Shown here piece after piece: positions 16,449 to 26,190 of a stretch of 64,000 bases of DNA. Within the stretch, counting starts at the first letter, position 1. Each line of letters opens with the position of its first letter. A program made the position numbers and the translations under genes. The stretch spans positions 1 through 64,000 of the forward strand of contig CALJKV010000008.1 in the NCBI GenBank assembly GCA_937974245.1. The letters are read 5' to 3'. Under the pieces are notes generated by a model, which was not told where the DNA came from, did not search any database, and was given only the letters and a program-made list of their open reading frames with translations. This stretch comes from an uncultured Chloroflexota bacterium (GTDB lineage: Bacteria > Chloroflexota > Anaerolineae > Aggregatilineales > Phototrophicaceae).

Positions 16449-16492
16449 ACACAAAATCCGCCTGCCCACAAGACTTAGCAGACAGGCGGATT
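16449..16492 (-). terminator. Citrate synthase terminator
   Basis: AATCCGCCTG (16455-16464) pairs perfectly with CAGGCGGATT (16483-16492). On the minus strand the stem is followed by TTTTGTG. It lies 26 bases after the gltA stop. Confidence 0.85.
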
Positions 16493-16517
16493 CGATTGTC
16501 AGGGTCGCAGTGAGCGA

Positions 16518-17792
16518 CTAGCGTTTATTCAGCGGAACAAACGGACGTTCAGTCGCGCCGGTGTAAATCTGGCGCGGGCGATTGATGCGGGTCTTGGGGT
16601 CATCGCGCATTTCCTTCCACTGCGCGATCCAGCCCGGCAGACGCCCCAGAGCAAACAGCACGGTGAACATATCGGTGGGGATGCCCATCGCCCGGTAGAT
16701 AATTCCGCTGTAGAAGTCCACGTTCGGGTAGAGCTTGCGTTCAACGAAATATTCGTCCCTGAGCGTGATTTCTTCCAGGTTCTTGGCAATCGCCAGCAGC
16801 GGGTCCTTCACACCCAATGCGCCCAGCACTTCGTCAGCAGACTGCTTGAGAATACGGGCACGCGGGTCAAAGTTTTTGTAGACGCGGTGGCCGAAACCGA
16901 ACAGGCGGAAACCGGAGTCCTTGTCCTTTGCCATATTGATGTATTTCTGGTAGTCACCACCATCGGCCTGGATCATCTCCAGCATCTGGATTACCTGCTG
17001 GTTCGCGCCGCCATGCAGGGGGCCCCAGAGCGCACAGATACCGGCGCCAATCGAGGCGAAGAGGTCAGCCTGGCTGCTGCCCACCATACGAACCGTCGAG
17101 GTACTGCAATTCTGTTCGTGGTCGGCGTGCAGGATCAGCAGCAGGTTCAGCGCCCGTTCCAATACGTCTGGCACCTGGTATGGTTCTGCCGGGACAGCAA
17201 ACATCATGTGCATGAAGTCGGCAGTGTAGCTCATGTCATTACGCGGATATACGTAGGGCTGACCGATGGACTTCTTGTAGGCGAAGGCGGCCAGGGTCTT
17301 AATCTTGGCAAGCAGGCGAATAATATTGAGGTCAATATTCTCGGGGTCATTCGCGCCCGGATAATAAGCAGAGAGAGAGATCACCATCGAAGCCAGGATA
17401 GCCATGGGGTGAGCGGACGGAGGGAAGCCTTCAAAAAATTTCTTCATGTCCTCATGGATCATGGTGTGATATGTCAGGTCATGCTGGAAGGTTTCCAACT
17501 GCTCGCGGTTCGGCAAGTCACCGTAAATCAGCAGATAGCATACTTCAACAAACGAGGCATTTTCCGCGACTTGCTCAATCGGGTACCCCCGGTAACGCAG
17601 AATACCCTTTTCACCATTGATGAAGGTAATGGCGCTGGAACAGGAACCCGTGTTGCCATAACCAGGATCATACGAAATGGCTTTGGTCTGCGAACGTAGC
17701 GCCGCAAAATCAATTCCGACTTCGCCTTCACTACCTGCGAAAGTGGGAAACTCGTATTCCTGACCGTTCAATATAAGTTTCGCGTTATCCAT
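16518..17792 (-). CDS. gltA: Citrate synthase
   Basis: 424 residues, the usual length of a type II (hexameric, GltA-like) citrate synthase. Visible motifs are GILRYRGYPIEQ, LLILHADHEQNCSTSTVRMVGSS (catalytic His), GPLHGGANQQV (second His) and GFGHRVYKNFDPRA (third His and oxaloacetate Arg). It condenses acetyl-CoA and oxaloacetate in the TCA cycle. Citrate-cycle carbon also supplies the 2-oxoglutarate used by the lysine operon in this window. The start ATG at 17790-17792 follows a GGAGAAG sequence; a start 45 bases upstream would add an unconserved extension. A palindrome at 17830-17845 lies close upstream. Confidence 0.96.
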   Translation of the reverse strand: MDNAKLILNGQEYEFPTFAGSEGEVGIDFAALRSQTKAISYDPGYGNTGSCSSAITFINGEKGILRYRGYPIEQVAENASFVEVCYLLIYGDLPNREQLETFQHDLTYHTMIHEDMKKFFEGFPPSAHPMAILASMVISLSAYYPGANDPENIDLNIIRLLAKIKTLAAFAYKKSIGQPYVYPRNDMSYTADFMHMMFAVPAEPYQVPDVLERALNLLLILHADHEQNCSTSTVRMVGSSQADLFASIGAGICALWGPLHGGANQQVIQMLEMIQADGGDYQKYINMAKDKDSGFRLFGFGHRVYKNFDPRARILKQSADEVLGALGVKDPLLAIAKNLEEITLRDEYFVERKLYPNVDFYSGIIYRAMGIPTDMFTVLFALGRLPGWIAQWKEMRDDPKTRINRPRQIYTGATERPFVPLNKR

Positions 17793-17829
17793 AATATCAA
17801 TCTTCTCCGTAGAAAACTTAGAATGCCTG

Positions 17830-17845
17830 AACCACATTAGTGGTT
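17830..17845. promoter_or_regulatory. Palindrome upstream of citrate synthase
   Basis: AACCAC-ATTA-GTGGTT, a perfect six-base inverted repeat, ends 38 bases before the gltA start codon. It could be an operator; no family can be named. Confidence 0.35.
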
Positions 17846-17863
17846 AAAAAGATACAATCGATG

Positions 17864-17950
17864 TTAGGACTTACGCAGTTTGAGATACATTTTCCGGTAG
17901 AACAATGGGTTGAAGCCCACTGACCACCCGGTCAACTGCGTAACTTCTAA
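17864..17950. mobile_element. MITE-like element, 87 bp
   Basis: The left end begins TTAGGACTTACGCAGTT and the right end, read inward on the other strand, begins TTAGAAGTTACGCAGTT; 15 of the first 17 bases agree. Both ends are flanked by GATG (17860-17863 and 17951-17954), a candidate 4-bp target duplication. No ORF is inside; an internal GGGTTGAAGCCC hairpin is seen. It is consistent with a non-autonomous transposon derivative, but no parent transposase lies in the window. Confidence 0.6.
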
Positions 17951-18090
17951 GATGTATCATTCCAATCCTATTTACTTTACCGGGAGTATTGTGTCTGGTG
18001 ACACTGGCAAATGGGTATATTTTACACGACTTATGTCACAATCCCCATTCCATAACATCTTGTAATGCAATTCGCGGCGTGTTGGCCGGG

Positions 18091-19419
18091 CTAAAAAGCG
18101 TTTTCCAGCTGTGCCTGTTGGTTGAACGCCCGCCACGCATAATTATACAACCAGCCATTTCGATTGCCAGTATGGTTGGCTATCACACGATGAGTCCATT
18201 CCTCTTCGGCGGCGGCAGCCTGGGAAAAGCACTGTGCGGTGAAAGCAGCCCGTTCTGCCCCTGCCCCGTCCTGGAGTATCAGCGCCCCGTTCACAAACTT
18301 GGATTCAAGTGCGTCGCGATCGGCCCGGTAGAGGCGTGACATTGCGGGATAATCTCGCAGCGTCGCCCGATGTAGCACTTCGTGCCGCCAGAAGAGAGTC
18401 TGCTCATCATAAGTGCCACCCGGCTCCGGGCCGGTATCCGGCAAATCGGTATCCATCCATACCGGTTTGAAGATACTGGTACACGGGGCAGCAGTGCCGG
18501 TCAGGAAGTGCAGGGCGTTATCCGGGTGCAGACAGGACACCATTGAGCCGGTTGTCTGGCTGCCACGCACCGGGCCAAAACCGGCGTGCATGCACACCTG
18601 CGCCCCGGTCACCCCCTGGAGCGGGTATTCGCGGTTGTCACCGTGATCGCGCAGGGCGGCAATCACATCCGACACGGTGATTCGCCCGGACTGCGCCTGG
18701 AGCAAATCCGTCGTGCGGCACTGGCGATCATTGCAGGCACTCAATCGGGTGTAGACGAAATCCGAATAGCACCGGCCAAAGTGGAAGTCATCGCGCCCCT
18801 TGCACCAGCGCCGGTCAACGGCATAGGCCACCAGATCCGCCGAGGCCCTATCCCATTCGTTCCCAATCGTGATCCCGTTCGAAATCGTGCGCACGCCCTT
18901 CACCTGCACAGCGGCCCACTGCTCTCCGGCGGTTTCCAGCACCCAGGCATCGCGGGGGTCAGCAAGGATAAAGCTGTTGTGATAGTAGAGCTTTTTGTGA
19001 AAGCCGCAGTTACCGCCCTGGCCGTAGGTTTCCAGGAGCGTGGTGATAACTGCCAGCGCCTCCGCAGCGGTGGATGCCCGCTCCAGCGCCAGCCGCAGGA
19101 AGTCCATACCGATGAGCCCACCCTCTTTCTCATAAGGCACTTTGGTGAATACCGCTTCGTTGCCAATGACGACGCCGTGTTCGTTCGCCCCCATCTCCGC
19201 CCCCCAAATCCAGAAGGGCTTCGCCAGCAGGATGGCATTCGTTCTTTCGACCTGTGGAATAGAGACATAGGTACACTGCACACTGCTGCCGGGAGAATGC
19301 TGGGCGGCGGGGATACGTTGCAGATAATGGGCTTCATTCGGCTCACGATCGGAGTTTTTGCCGAAAATGGTCACGCCCTCGGCTGTCGCTGTGCCAGTTG
19401 CTATTACCGTGTCACACAT
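18091..19419 (-). CDS. Secernin/C69-type Ntn-hydrolase (dipeptidase-like)
   Basis: 442 residues. The N-terminus MCDTVIA gives Cys2 as the expected autocatalytic nucleophile of an N-terminal nucleophile hydrolase, followed by FGKNSDREPNE, the classic C69/secernin motif binding the substrate alpha-amino group. Further family signs are WIWGAEMGANEHGVVIGNEAV and SNGITIGNEWD. Homologues include dipeptidase A and secernins; which amide bond is cut cannot be inferred. There is no signal peptide. It is transcribed alone, divergent from the MITE region. Confidence 0.85.
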   Translation of the reverse strand: MCDTVIATGTATAEGVTIFGKNSDREPNEAHYLQRIPAAQHSPGSSVQCTYVSIPQVERTNAILLAKPFWIWGAEMGANEHGVVIGNEAVFTKVPYEKEGGLIGMDFLRLALERASTAAEALAVITTLLETYGQGGNCGFHKKLYYHNSFILADPRDAWVLETAGEQWAAVQVKGVRTISNGITIGNEWDRASADLVAYAVDRRWCKGRDDFHFGRCYSDFVYTRLSACNDRQCRTTDLLQAQSGRITVSDVIAALRDHGDNREYPLQGVTGAQVCMHAGFGPVRGSQTTGSMVSCLHPDNALHFLTGTAAPCTSIFKPVWMDTDLPDTGPEPGGTYDEQTLFWRHEVLHRATLRDYPAMSRLYRADRDALESKFVNGALILQDGAGAERAAFTAQCFSQAAAAEEEWTHRVIANHTGNRNGWLYNYAWRAFNQQAQLENAF

Positions 19420-19471
19420 GGATTCTTCCGATCCGCTTATTTATACGAATTGTAACGCAGAAAGGAAGATA

Positions 19472-19506
19472 GAAAAACAAAGGACACGGGAATTTCCCTC
19501 GTGCCC
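19472..19506 (-). terminator. Terminator of the VWA lipoprotein gene
   Basis: The stem GGACACG (19482-19488) with CGTGCCC (19500-19506) has one mismatch. On the minus strand it is followed by TTTGTTTTTC. It lies about 40 bases after the stop at 19545. Confidence 0.65.
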
Positions 19507-19544
19507 TCTGGTCATGCTCAATTTGACTGTTTTGCGCCGATGGT

Positions 19545-21236
19545 CTAGCCGCCACTATCCACATAGCGCCCGGCCAGGCGGATGAGTTCGACAAACTCGA
19601 CCACGTCCTCGTTACCAGGCAGTTCGTCTACCAGTGGCGAAGCCAGATTCAGGACATCCACATAGTTACCATCCTGCGCCCAGTAACTCTCACGCAGCAG
19701 TTCGCTGAATTCAGCGGCGGCGGCCAGGAGACGAAAGTCCGTCGAGGCTGCACTGATATTTGGCAACAGGTCGGCCACCGTGATGTCCTGGCTGCGCTCC
19801 ACAATTTCACCGGTATCGGCATCCTTATAGCGGATATATGCCGTTGCCACGACACCCTCCGGCGTGCCGTCTTCCAGCGCCAGTTCATACAGGGCGGTAA
19901 TGCTGTGTCCCGCGCCGACTTCACCCGCATCCACAGTATCGTTGCGGAAATCCTGGTCGGCAATCGCCCGGTTCTCATAGCCGATCAGGCGGTAGCGGTC
20001 GGTGACTTCCGGGTTAAAGTCCACCTGCACTTTAGCATCGTAGGCGATTACCTGGAGCGTTCCGGTCAGATTGTAGATGAAGACGCGGCGGGCTTCGCGC
20101 AGGGTATCCACGTAGTAGTAGTTACCATTACCATCGTTGGCGAGCCGCTCCATCAGCACATCGTTGTAATTGCCCATGCCGAAGCCAATTGTGCTGAGGG
20201 TGATACCATCCTGCACACCATCGCGCACCGTCTTAAGGATCGCATCCGGGCCAGTGCTGCCCACATTCGCTACGCCATCACTGAGAACAATGACGCGGGT
20301 AAGAGTGCCTTCCAGTTTGTTGGCCTGCGCCATCTGGTAACCCAGCCGAAGCCCATCTTCAACGTTGGTACTGCCTTCCGGTTGCAGCGCGTTGACCGCC
20401 GCCAGGATCGTGTCTTTTTCGCTGGCGGGGGTCGGCTCCAGCACGGCGCGGCTCTGATTGGAATAGACCACAATACCCACACGGTCATCTTCGCGCAATT
20501 CGCCCACCAGGATTTCGAGTGAGTCTTTCACGGTTTCCAGCCTGTCTTCCCTATCCATACTCCCGGAAACATCAATCACAAAAATCAGCAGGGCTGGCGT
20601 GCGGTCTTCCGGCGCGATATAGCGGCCCTGGATACCGACTCGCAGTAGATAATGACCATCAAAACCAAATGGTGAGGGGGCAGCATCCAGTTGAACCGCG
20701 AAGGCATCGGCACCCTCTGGTGAGGGGTAATCCATCTTAAAGTAGTTGATGAATTCTTCCGGACGAATCGCATCTGCCGGGGGCAGCTGGCTATAGTTGG
20801 TCAGGTAGCTGCGCGTAAGCGTATAGGATGCTGTGTCCACGTCCATCGCAAAGGTACTCAAGTGGTCGTCGGCGGTATCCAGGAAGGGGTTTACGCCGTA
20901 ATCCTCGAAAAACATATCCTGCGGAGTCTGCGTCTGCGGCAAGGGCGTGGCACCTGCAACTGGCGCGGTCGCCGTTCCTGGCGCGGTTGCCGTCGGCAGA
21001 GCAACCACATTCGGCGCAGGCGGTTGCACCGCACCAATTGGCGCCGTCTGCCCAACAACCCCATCAGCGGCAGACTCTCGCGGCGCGGCAAAAACTGCCT
21101 GGGTCGCAGAAACCTGGTTCTGAATTTCTCCAGTAGTCGGGGAGGAAACTGGTTGGCTGGACTGGGTGAAGACGGCACACCCCGCTGTGAGCAGCAGCAG
21201 CCCTACAATAATCCCGAATAGACTACGCTTGTACAT
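19545..21236 (-). CDS. VWA-domain lipoprotein with N-terminal VWA-associated and C-terminal DUF3520 domains
   Basis: 563 residues. The lipobox LLTAGC (Cys20) predicts a lipid-anchored protein, followed by a Pro/Thr/Ala-rich linker to about residue 110. Then come the VWA-associated N-terminal domain (FLDTADDHLSTFAMDVDTAS), a von Willebrand A domain with an intact MIDAS motif (FVIDVSGSMDRED, later T and D in SNQSRAVLEPTPAS and VLSDGVANVG), and a C-terminal DUF3520-type region (about residues 370-550). This YfbK-like arrangement is widespread with no settled role; metal-dependent protein binding at the cell surface is likely. GGAGCG lies before the start ATG at 21234-21236. Confidence 0.88.
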   Translation of the reverse strand: MYKRSLFGIIVGLLLLTAGCAVFTQSSQPVSSPTTGEIQNQVSATQAVFAAPRESAADGVVGQTAPIGAVQPPAPNVVALPTATAPGTATAPVAGATPLPQTQTPQDMFFEDYGVNPFLDTADDHLSTFAMDVDTASYTLTRSYLTNYSQLPPADAIRPEEFINYFKMDYPSPEGADAFAVQLDAAPSPFGFDGHYLLRVGIQGRYIAPEDRTPALLIFVIDVSGSMDREDRLETVKDSLEILVGELREDDRVGIVVYSNQSRAVLEPTPASEKDTILAAVNALQPEGSTNVEDGLRLGYQMAQANKLEGTLTRVIVLSDGVANVGSTGPDAILKTVRDGVQDGITLSTIGFGMGNYNDVLMERLANDGNGNYYYVDTLREARRVFIYNLTGTLQVIAYDAKVQVDFNPEVTDRYRLIGYENRAIADQDFRNDTVDAGEVGAGHSITALYELALEDGTPEGVVATAYIRYKDADTGEIVERSQDITVADLLPNISAASTDFRLLAAAAEFSELLRESYWAQDGNYVDVLNLASPLVDELPGNEDVVEFVELIRLAGRYVDSGG

Positions 21237-21315
21237 AGTTCGCTCCCATCAAACAAATCATTGGTTTGATGAGAGGACGCTCAAACAGGCAGTTTTGTTC
21301 CCACCTAGCACTTTC

Positions 21316-23553
21316 TCACGGGCAGTCGCGCCCTTTGAGGCGATCCACGCCAGGGATATTCGGTGCGTAGTACAGCGCCAACGCTTCACCAGCTGGAAGA
21401 TCGGTGTAGGGTGTGTATTCGGGTGGTCGCAGGTAAAAATAGCGCTGAATCATGTCTATCGTCGGCTGGTCATCCGGCAATACGAAAAAGGCCACATCGT
21501 GCCCACAACGGATATACTCAGCCAGGTACGCGGGGGTGAAATTCGCCGATGACAGCGTGTGGACGGTGTTCTCACTGTGCAAAAGCATCACCAGTTCATT
21601 GACTTCCAACTGGACGATTGCCACTGGGCTGATAATGTAAATTTCCGTGCGTGGCGGGAAATCCGCCGCCCGCAGCACGGCATCATAACCATCCGGGTCA
21701 TCACGCGCCAGACGAACGTCATGTTCATAGATAACCAAGTGTTCTCCAAAATAATAGCCAACCTGGATAACCACCAGCACCAGGACAGACACCCATGTGA
21801 TCCGATTGGCGGTTCGTTCCGGCCATTTGAGCAGCAGCAACGGGGGCACATAGCGCACGCCAACAGCCACTGCCAATGCCAACGCAGGGAAAACCAGCAC
21901 AAAGCGGGGCGAACTGGCACTGGAAACCAGCAGGCTATTCCCTAACGAAGCCGCTAGAATCCACAGCATTAACAGCAGCGGGCCGGGTTCACGCAGTCGG
22001 GCCAGGGCATAGCCCACACCCAGGGCGAAAAACACGAATACTACGGGCAGTATCAGCGCGGTTTTCCCGGCATAAAACAACGTGGGGTCGAGAAAGTGGA
22101 TATACACCTGAAAAGCAGGGATTATGTGATACACGATATGATCTCGCAGCAGATGGCCGCCGTTTTGCAGTAAGTCCCGCCAATAGTCTCCCGACAGACC
22201 CGACTGATTGGCGACCATTCGGGCAAACAACGGACGATCCATTCCGACCAGCGTGTAATAGATCGGCGCGGCTACAATGATCAGCAGGAGCCCAGCCAGC
22301 AGAAGCCGGCGCAGTGGCAAGCGCGGGCGCCACAGGACGACCAACATGCCTGCCCAAGTCGCCGCCAGCGGCAGAAAGAGCAGGCGTGACCCTTCATCAA
22401 AATAGTGAGGGATTCCGAGCAGCACGCCACCAGCCACATAATTTAGGCGACGACCTCCGAGAATACCACGTCCCAGGAAGGCCAGCCCCAGGGTCGCAAA
22501 CAGCGGCCCACCCATTTCATTGATAGCGATGCGGCTAAAATGCATGTGCGGCGGGAACACAGCAAGCATCAGAGCGGCGATCAATGCAGTTTTACGGTCA
22601 AACAGAGTTTTCGCCAACCAGTAGAGTGCCAACACCCCGGCCACCCCGAAGATTGCACTGGTCGCCCGCAACCCCATAAAATTGTGGCCGAACACGTTAA
22701 TGCCCTGCAAAATCAGGTAGGGGTACACATACGGGAAGGCGGCAATGCTGCCAAGAGGCGAAAGCAGTGTGGTATCAGGGTTAGACTCGATTAACCGGGT
22801 GGCATGGACGAAAGATCCTTCGTCAATCAGAAAGCGAGCTGAATCCTGCAAGTGCCAGAAGCGCACTCCTAACGCCAGCAAGGCGATTCCCACCACCGGC
22901 AGTAGTAACCGCCAGTTGATGATGGGTCGCTGCCAAACCAACTGCCCGCCGCCCGCCCCCACGACCAGCAGCAGCAGGCTGGCACACAGCAGGCCAAACT
23001 GAATGTTGATGTCCACCGACTGCAATACCGGGATGTCAAATAAACTACCGTTGATTTCCGCAAGGATCATCAGCAGCACCAAACCAGCAGCGAACAACCA
23101 GCGGTGATGTTTCGTGATACGATCGGCAGGTCGGAAAACAGCCGGGTGTGAGATAGATGGGAGGATGTGGGCGGGGCGTATCAACCAGGCCGCTGCAATG
23201 AGTGCCAGCAGACTCACCAACAGCGCCCATCCGCCCGATGCAATCTCAAGTGCTTTAGCCCCAGGACGAAGAAGATACGCGCTCAGGATAGTGAGCGCAA
23301 CAGCCAATGTTGTTCCACTCGTTACGACCAGCAACCGATAACGGTCTAGCCACCTTTGTACAGTTTTTGTGCCGATTGTTGATTTACGGGTTAGGTAAGG
23401 CATACTCAGATAGCCAAGCGATGCCGCCCCCAGACTCAGCAGAATTAGATTGCCGACCGGGTAGGGCAGCGCCATCAGCGCCACAAAGCAAAGCAGGAGT
23501 AAGCCGCCTAGAAACATCCACCAGAGTAGTTGTTTTGGATTTTTGTGCTGCAT
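21316..23553 (-). CDS. GT-C fold membrane glycosyltransferase (GT39/ArnT-like)
   Basis: 745 residues with about 14-16 hydrophobic segments. The first large extracytoplasmic loop carries HLQDSARFLIDEGSFVHAT, where the acidic pair in FLIDEG matches the catalytic loop of the protein-mannosyltransferase/ArnT superfamily. The enzyme would transfer a sugar from a polyprenyl-phosphate donor to a protein or lipid on the outer side of the membrane. A short soluble C-terminal region follows the last membrane helix. It is not clustered with a visible glycan-export operon. Confidence 0.8.
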   Translation of the reverse strand: MQHKNPKQLLWWMFLGGLLLLCFVALMALPYPVGNLILLSLGAASLGYLSMPYLTRKSTIGTKTVQRWLDRYRLLVVTSGTTLAVALTILSAYLLRPGAKALEIASGGWALLVSLLALIAAAWLIRPAHILPSISHPAVFRPADRITKHHRWLFAAGLVLLMILAEINGSLFDIPVLQSVDINIQFGLLCASLLLLVVGAGGGQLVWQRPIINWRLLLPVVGIALLALGVRFWHLQDSARFLIDEGSFVHATRLIESNPDTTLLSPLGSIAAFPYVYPYLILQGINVFGHNFMGLRATSAIFGVAGVLALYWLAKTLFDRKTALIAALMLAVFPPHMHFSRIAINEMGGPLFATLGLAFLGRGILGGRRLNYVAGGVLLGIPHYFDEGSRLLFLPLAATWAGMLVVLWRPRLPLRRLLLAGLLLIIVAAPIYYTLVGMDRPLFARMVANQSGLSGDYWRDLLQNGGHLLRDHIVYHIIPAFQVYIHFLDPTLFYAGKTALILPVVFVFFALGVGYALARLREPGPLLLMLWILAASLGNSLLVSSASSPRFVLVFPALALAVAVGVRYVPPLLLLKWPERTANRITWVSVLVLVVIQVGYYFGEHLVIYEHDVRLARDDPDGYDAVLRAADFPPRTEIYIISPVAIVQLEVNELVMLLHSENTVHTLSSANFTPAYLAEYIRCGHDVAFFVLPDDQPTIDMIQRYFYLRPPEYTPYTDLPAGEALALYYAPNIPGVDRLKGRDCP

Positions 23554-23741
23554 GTTCGCCTATCGGGTCTACCTGCCGAGCATGATATGCCGTTAAAGTA
23601 ACATAGGGGACAAAATCGCGCTACAGACTCGGAAGATACCCGATCATGGTGCCAACAAAAAATGATGGTTACTCATGCGCACTGGTTGCCAAGATGAGGT
23701 ACAATCGGGTTATGGATTTGACGCCACAAGAGAGGAATCGT

Positions 23742-24215
23742 ATGCCTGATATTGTCAGTGAACTATTGGCCCAACCGATTGACCGCCTGAATTTAACGGA
23801 TTTCTGCATGGTCACAACGGATACGAGTGTGCGCGAGACCGTCGAGCGGATGCAGGTCATGCGCCAGAACATCGCCCTGGTTATCGGCAAAGGCACGCAT
23901 CTGGTGGGGGTACTTACAGACCGTGATGTGCTGCAACGGGTGGTGAATTCCCCGGAACACTGGGAACAACCGGTAACGGCAGTGATGACGCCCGAGCCAC
24001 AAAGCCTGCTGCCCCAGGCCACCGCTGCCGAAGCGCTGCGCCTGATGGAAGGGGGCGACTACCGGAATGTGCCGGTAGTCAATGAGAACGGTGTGGTACG
24101 CGGTTGTGTCACCTATTACGCCATCCTGAAATTCCTGGCCGACCACTTTTCGCAGACAGTGTATAACCTGCCATCCGACCCAACGAACTTCGCCCAAAAT
24201 CGTGAAGGTGGGTAA
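23742..24215 (+). CDS. CBS-domain pair protein
   Basis: 157 residues forming one Bateman module: two CBS motifs at about residues 15-75 (VRETVERMQVMRQNIALVI then GVLTDRDVL) and 88-140 (TAAEALRLMEGGDYRNVPVV then GCVTYYAIL). Such modules sense adenine nucleotides or other ligands and usually regulate partner enzymes. It lies immediately upstream of the 2-oxoacid:ferredoxin oxidoreductase gene on the same strand and may sense energy state for it; that is inference. The ATG at 23742 is chosen for the AGAGAGG ribosome site seven bases upstream. Confidence 0.85.
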   Translation: MPDIVSELLAQPIDRLNLTDFCMVTTDTSVRETVERMQVMRQNIALVIGKGTHLVGVLTDRDVLQRVVNSPEHWEQPVTAVMTPEPQSLLPQATAAEALRLMEGGDYRNVPVVNENGVVRGCVTYYAILKFLADHFSQTVYNLPSDPTNFAQNREGG

Positions 24216-24323
24216 AACAAGTTATCACGACAAACCGAGAACTGCTGGTTGAAAACGAGACAACTGAAACACTGAGTAAGAATAGATGCAATATTCTGAA
24301 TGAACCGAGGAGTTTACCCTATT

Positions 24324-26180
24324 ATGGCTGATACCCCCCAATTTGAAGAGATCGACAGCGTAATCATCCGCTTCGCCGGGGATTCTGGTGATGGGATGCA
24401 GCTCACCGGCACGCAGTTCACCGATGCGTCGGCGGCGTATGGCAATGACATCAGCACGTTCCCCGACTTCCCCGCCGAGATTCGCGCACCGGCTGGGACG
24501 TTGGCGGGCGTGTCGGGCTTCCAGGTCAATCTATCCAGCCAGGATATTCGCACGCCGGGAGACGCGCCGCAGGTACTGGTCGCCATGAATCCGGCGGCGT
24601 TGGCGGCCAACCTGGGCGATCTGGAACAGGGTGGCATTATCATTGTGAATACCGATAACTTCACCAAAAATAATCTCAAAAAAGCCCATTACGAAAACAA
24701 CCCGCTGGAAGATGACTCGCTGCGGGGGTTTGTCGTGCATCAGGTACCGCTGACCACTCTCAACCGCAAGGCGCTGGAAAACATCCCCGAACTGTCATCT
24801 AAAGAAGTGGATCGCTGCCAGAACTTCTTCGCGCTGGGAGTTACCTTCTGGATTTATGATCGCCCGCTGGAAACCACCCGCGCCTGGATTCAGCAGAAGT
24901 TCGGCAAAAACCCGGCAATCGCGGAGGCCAATTTACGCGCCCTGGAAGCCGGGTATTACTTCGGCGAAACCACCGAGGCCTTCCAGACCCGTTTCCGTAT
25001 CCGCCGTGCCCGCCTCAAACCAGGGACGTACCGCAAAATCACCGGGAATGAAGCGGCAGCGCTGGGACTGGTGACGGCGGCGCAAAAAGCTGGCAAACCA
25101 CTGTTCTTTGGCGGCTACCCAATCACCCCGGCCAGCGACATTCTGCATCATCTCGCCGGGATGAAACACTTTGACGTGCGCACCTTCCAGGCGGAAGATG
25201 AGATTGCCGCAATGGGTTCAGTCATTGGCGCAGCCTTCGGCGGGACGTTGGCCGTCACCGCAACCAGCGGCCCGGGTATCGCCCTCAAGAGTGAGGCGAT
25301 GAACCTGGGGCTGGTACTCGAACTGCCGATGATTATCGTTAATGTGCAGCGTGGCGGCCCCAGCACCGGGATGCCCACCAAAGTCGAACAGAGTGACCTG
25401 TTACAGGTGATGTTCGGACGCAACGGCGAATCCCCGCTGCCCGTTATCGCCCCGCTGTCTCCGGGAGACTGTTTCGACATGGCAATCGAAGCTGCCCGGT
25501 TCGCCGTGCGGGCTATGACACCCGTCGTACTGCTCATGGACGGCTACCTTGCCAACAGCGCCGAACCCTGGAGCATTCCCGACCCGGATACCATAGCCGA
25601 GATTGAGATTACACACCCACAGGCCGTTGAAGGTGAAACCTTCCTGCCCTATCGCCGTGATGTGGTCACGCTGGGCCGCCCCTGGGCAATCCCCGGCACA
25701 CCGGGCCTGGAACACCGCCTCGGCGGGCTTTCCAAAGCGCCGGAAACAGGTAATGTCTCGTATTCGCCGGAACATCACTGGGCGATGATTAATGACCGTA
25801 AGGAAAAGGTCGAGCGGCTGCAAGACATCATCCCAGAGCAGCAAGTGTATGGGCCAAAATCCGGCCCGATGCTGGTTGTTACCTGGGGCAGCACCTATGG
25901 CGCGGCACGTTCGGCGGTGGAGAAGGCAGAGGCCGCCGGACTGAAAGTCGCACACACTCACCTGCGCTATTTGAACCCCTTCCCGGCGAACCTCGAAAAT
26001 CTGCTCAGCCGTTACAAGACGATCCTGATGCCTGAACTGAACATGGGGCAGTTGGCGTTACTGCTGCGCGGGACATTCGGAATGAGCAACATTGTGTCGT
26101 TCCCCAAAGTGCAGGGACGCCCCTTCACGATTGGCGAAATCTACCGCAAGATTCACGACCTTACCGCACGGGCGAATTAA
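24324..26180 (+). CDS. korA: 2-oxoacid:acceptor (ferredoxin) oxidoreductase, fused gamma-alpha subunit
   Basis: 618 residues. The N-terminal ~190 residues are the gamma domain (IRFAGDSGDGMQLTG), the rest the pyrimidine-binding alpha domain (FFGGYPITPASDILH, TSGPGIALKSEAMNLG, VNVQRGGPSTGMPTKVEQSDL) and the C-terminal transketolase-like domain. With a beta subunit it would oxidatively decarboxylate 2-oxoglutarate or pyruvate, reducing ferredoxin. The beta subunit (TPP- and cluster-binding) is normally the next gene, but here the next gene is on the opposite strand after only ten bases, so beta must lie elsewhere. The start follows GAGGAG; a start 24 bases upstream is less well placed. Confidence 0.93.
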   Translation: MADTPQFEEIDSVIIRFAGDSGDGMQLTGTQFTDASAAYGNDISTFPDFPAEIRAPAGTLAGVSGFQVNLSSQDIRTPGDAPQVLVAMNPAALAANLGDLEQGGIIIVNTDNFTKNNLKKAHYENNPLEDDSLRGFVVHQVPLTTLNRKALENIPELSSKEVDRCQNFFALGVTFWIYDRPLETTRAWIQQKFGKNPAIAEANLRALEAGYYFGETTEAFQTRFRIRRARLKPGTYRKITGNEAAALGLVTAAQKAGKPLFFGGYPITPASDILHHLAGMKHFDVRTFQAEDEIAAMGSVIGAAFGGTLAVTATSGPGIALKSEAMNLGLVLELPMIIVNVQRGGPSTGMPTKVEQSDLLQVMFGRNGESPLPVIAPLSPGDCFDMAIEAARFAVRAMTPVVLLMDGYLANSAEPWSIPDPDTIAEIEITHPQAVEGETFLPYRRDVVTLGRPWAIPGTPGLEHRLGGLSKAPETGNVSYSPEHHWAMINDRKEKVERLQDIIPEQQVYGPKSGPMLVVTWGSTYGAARSAVEKAEAAGLKVAHTHLRYLNPFPANLENLLSRYKTILMPELNMGQLALLLRGTFGMSNIVSFPKVQGRPFTIGEIYRKIHDLTARAN

Positions 26181-26190
26181 CTTTCGTCAT

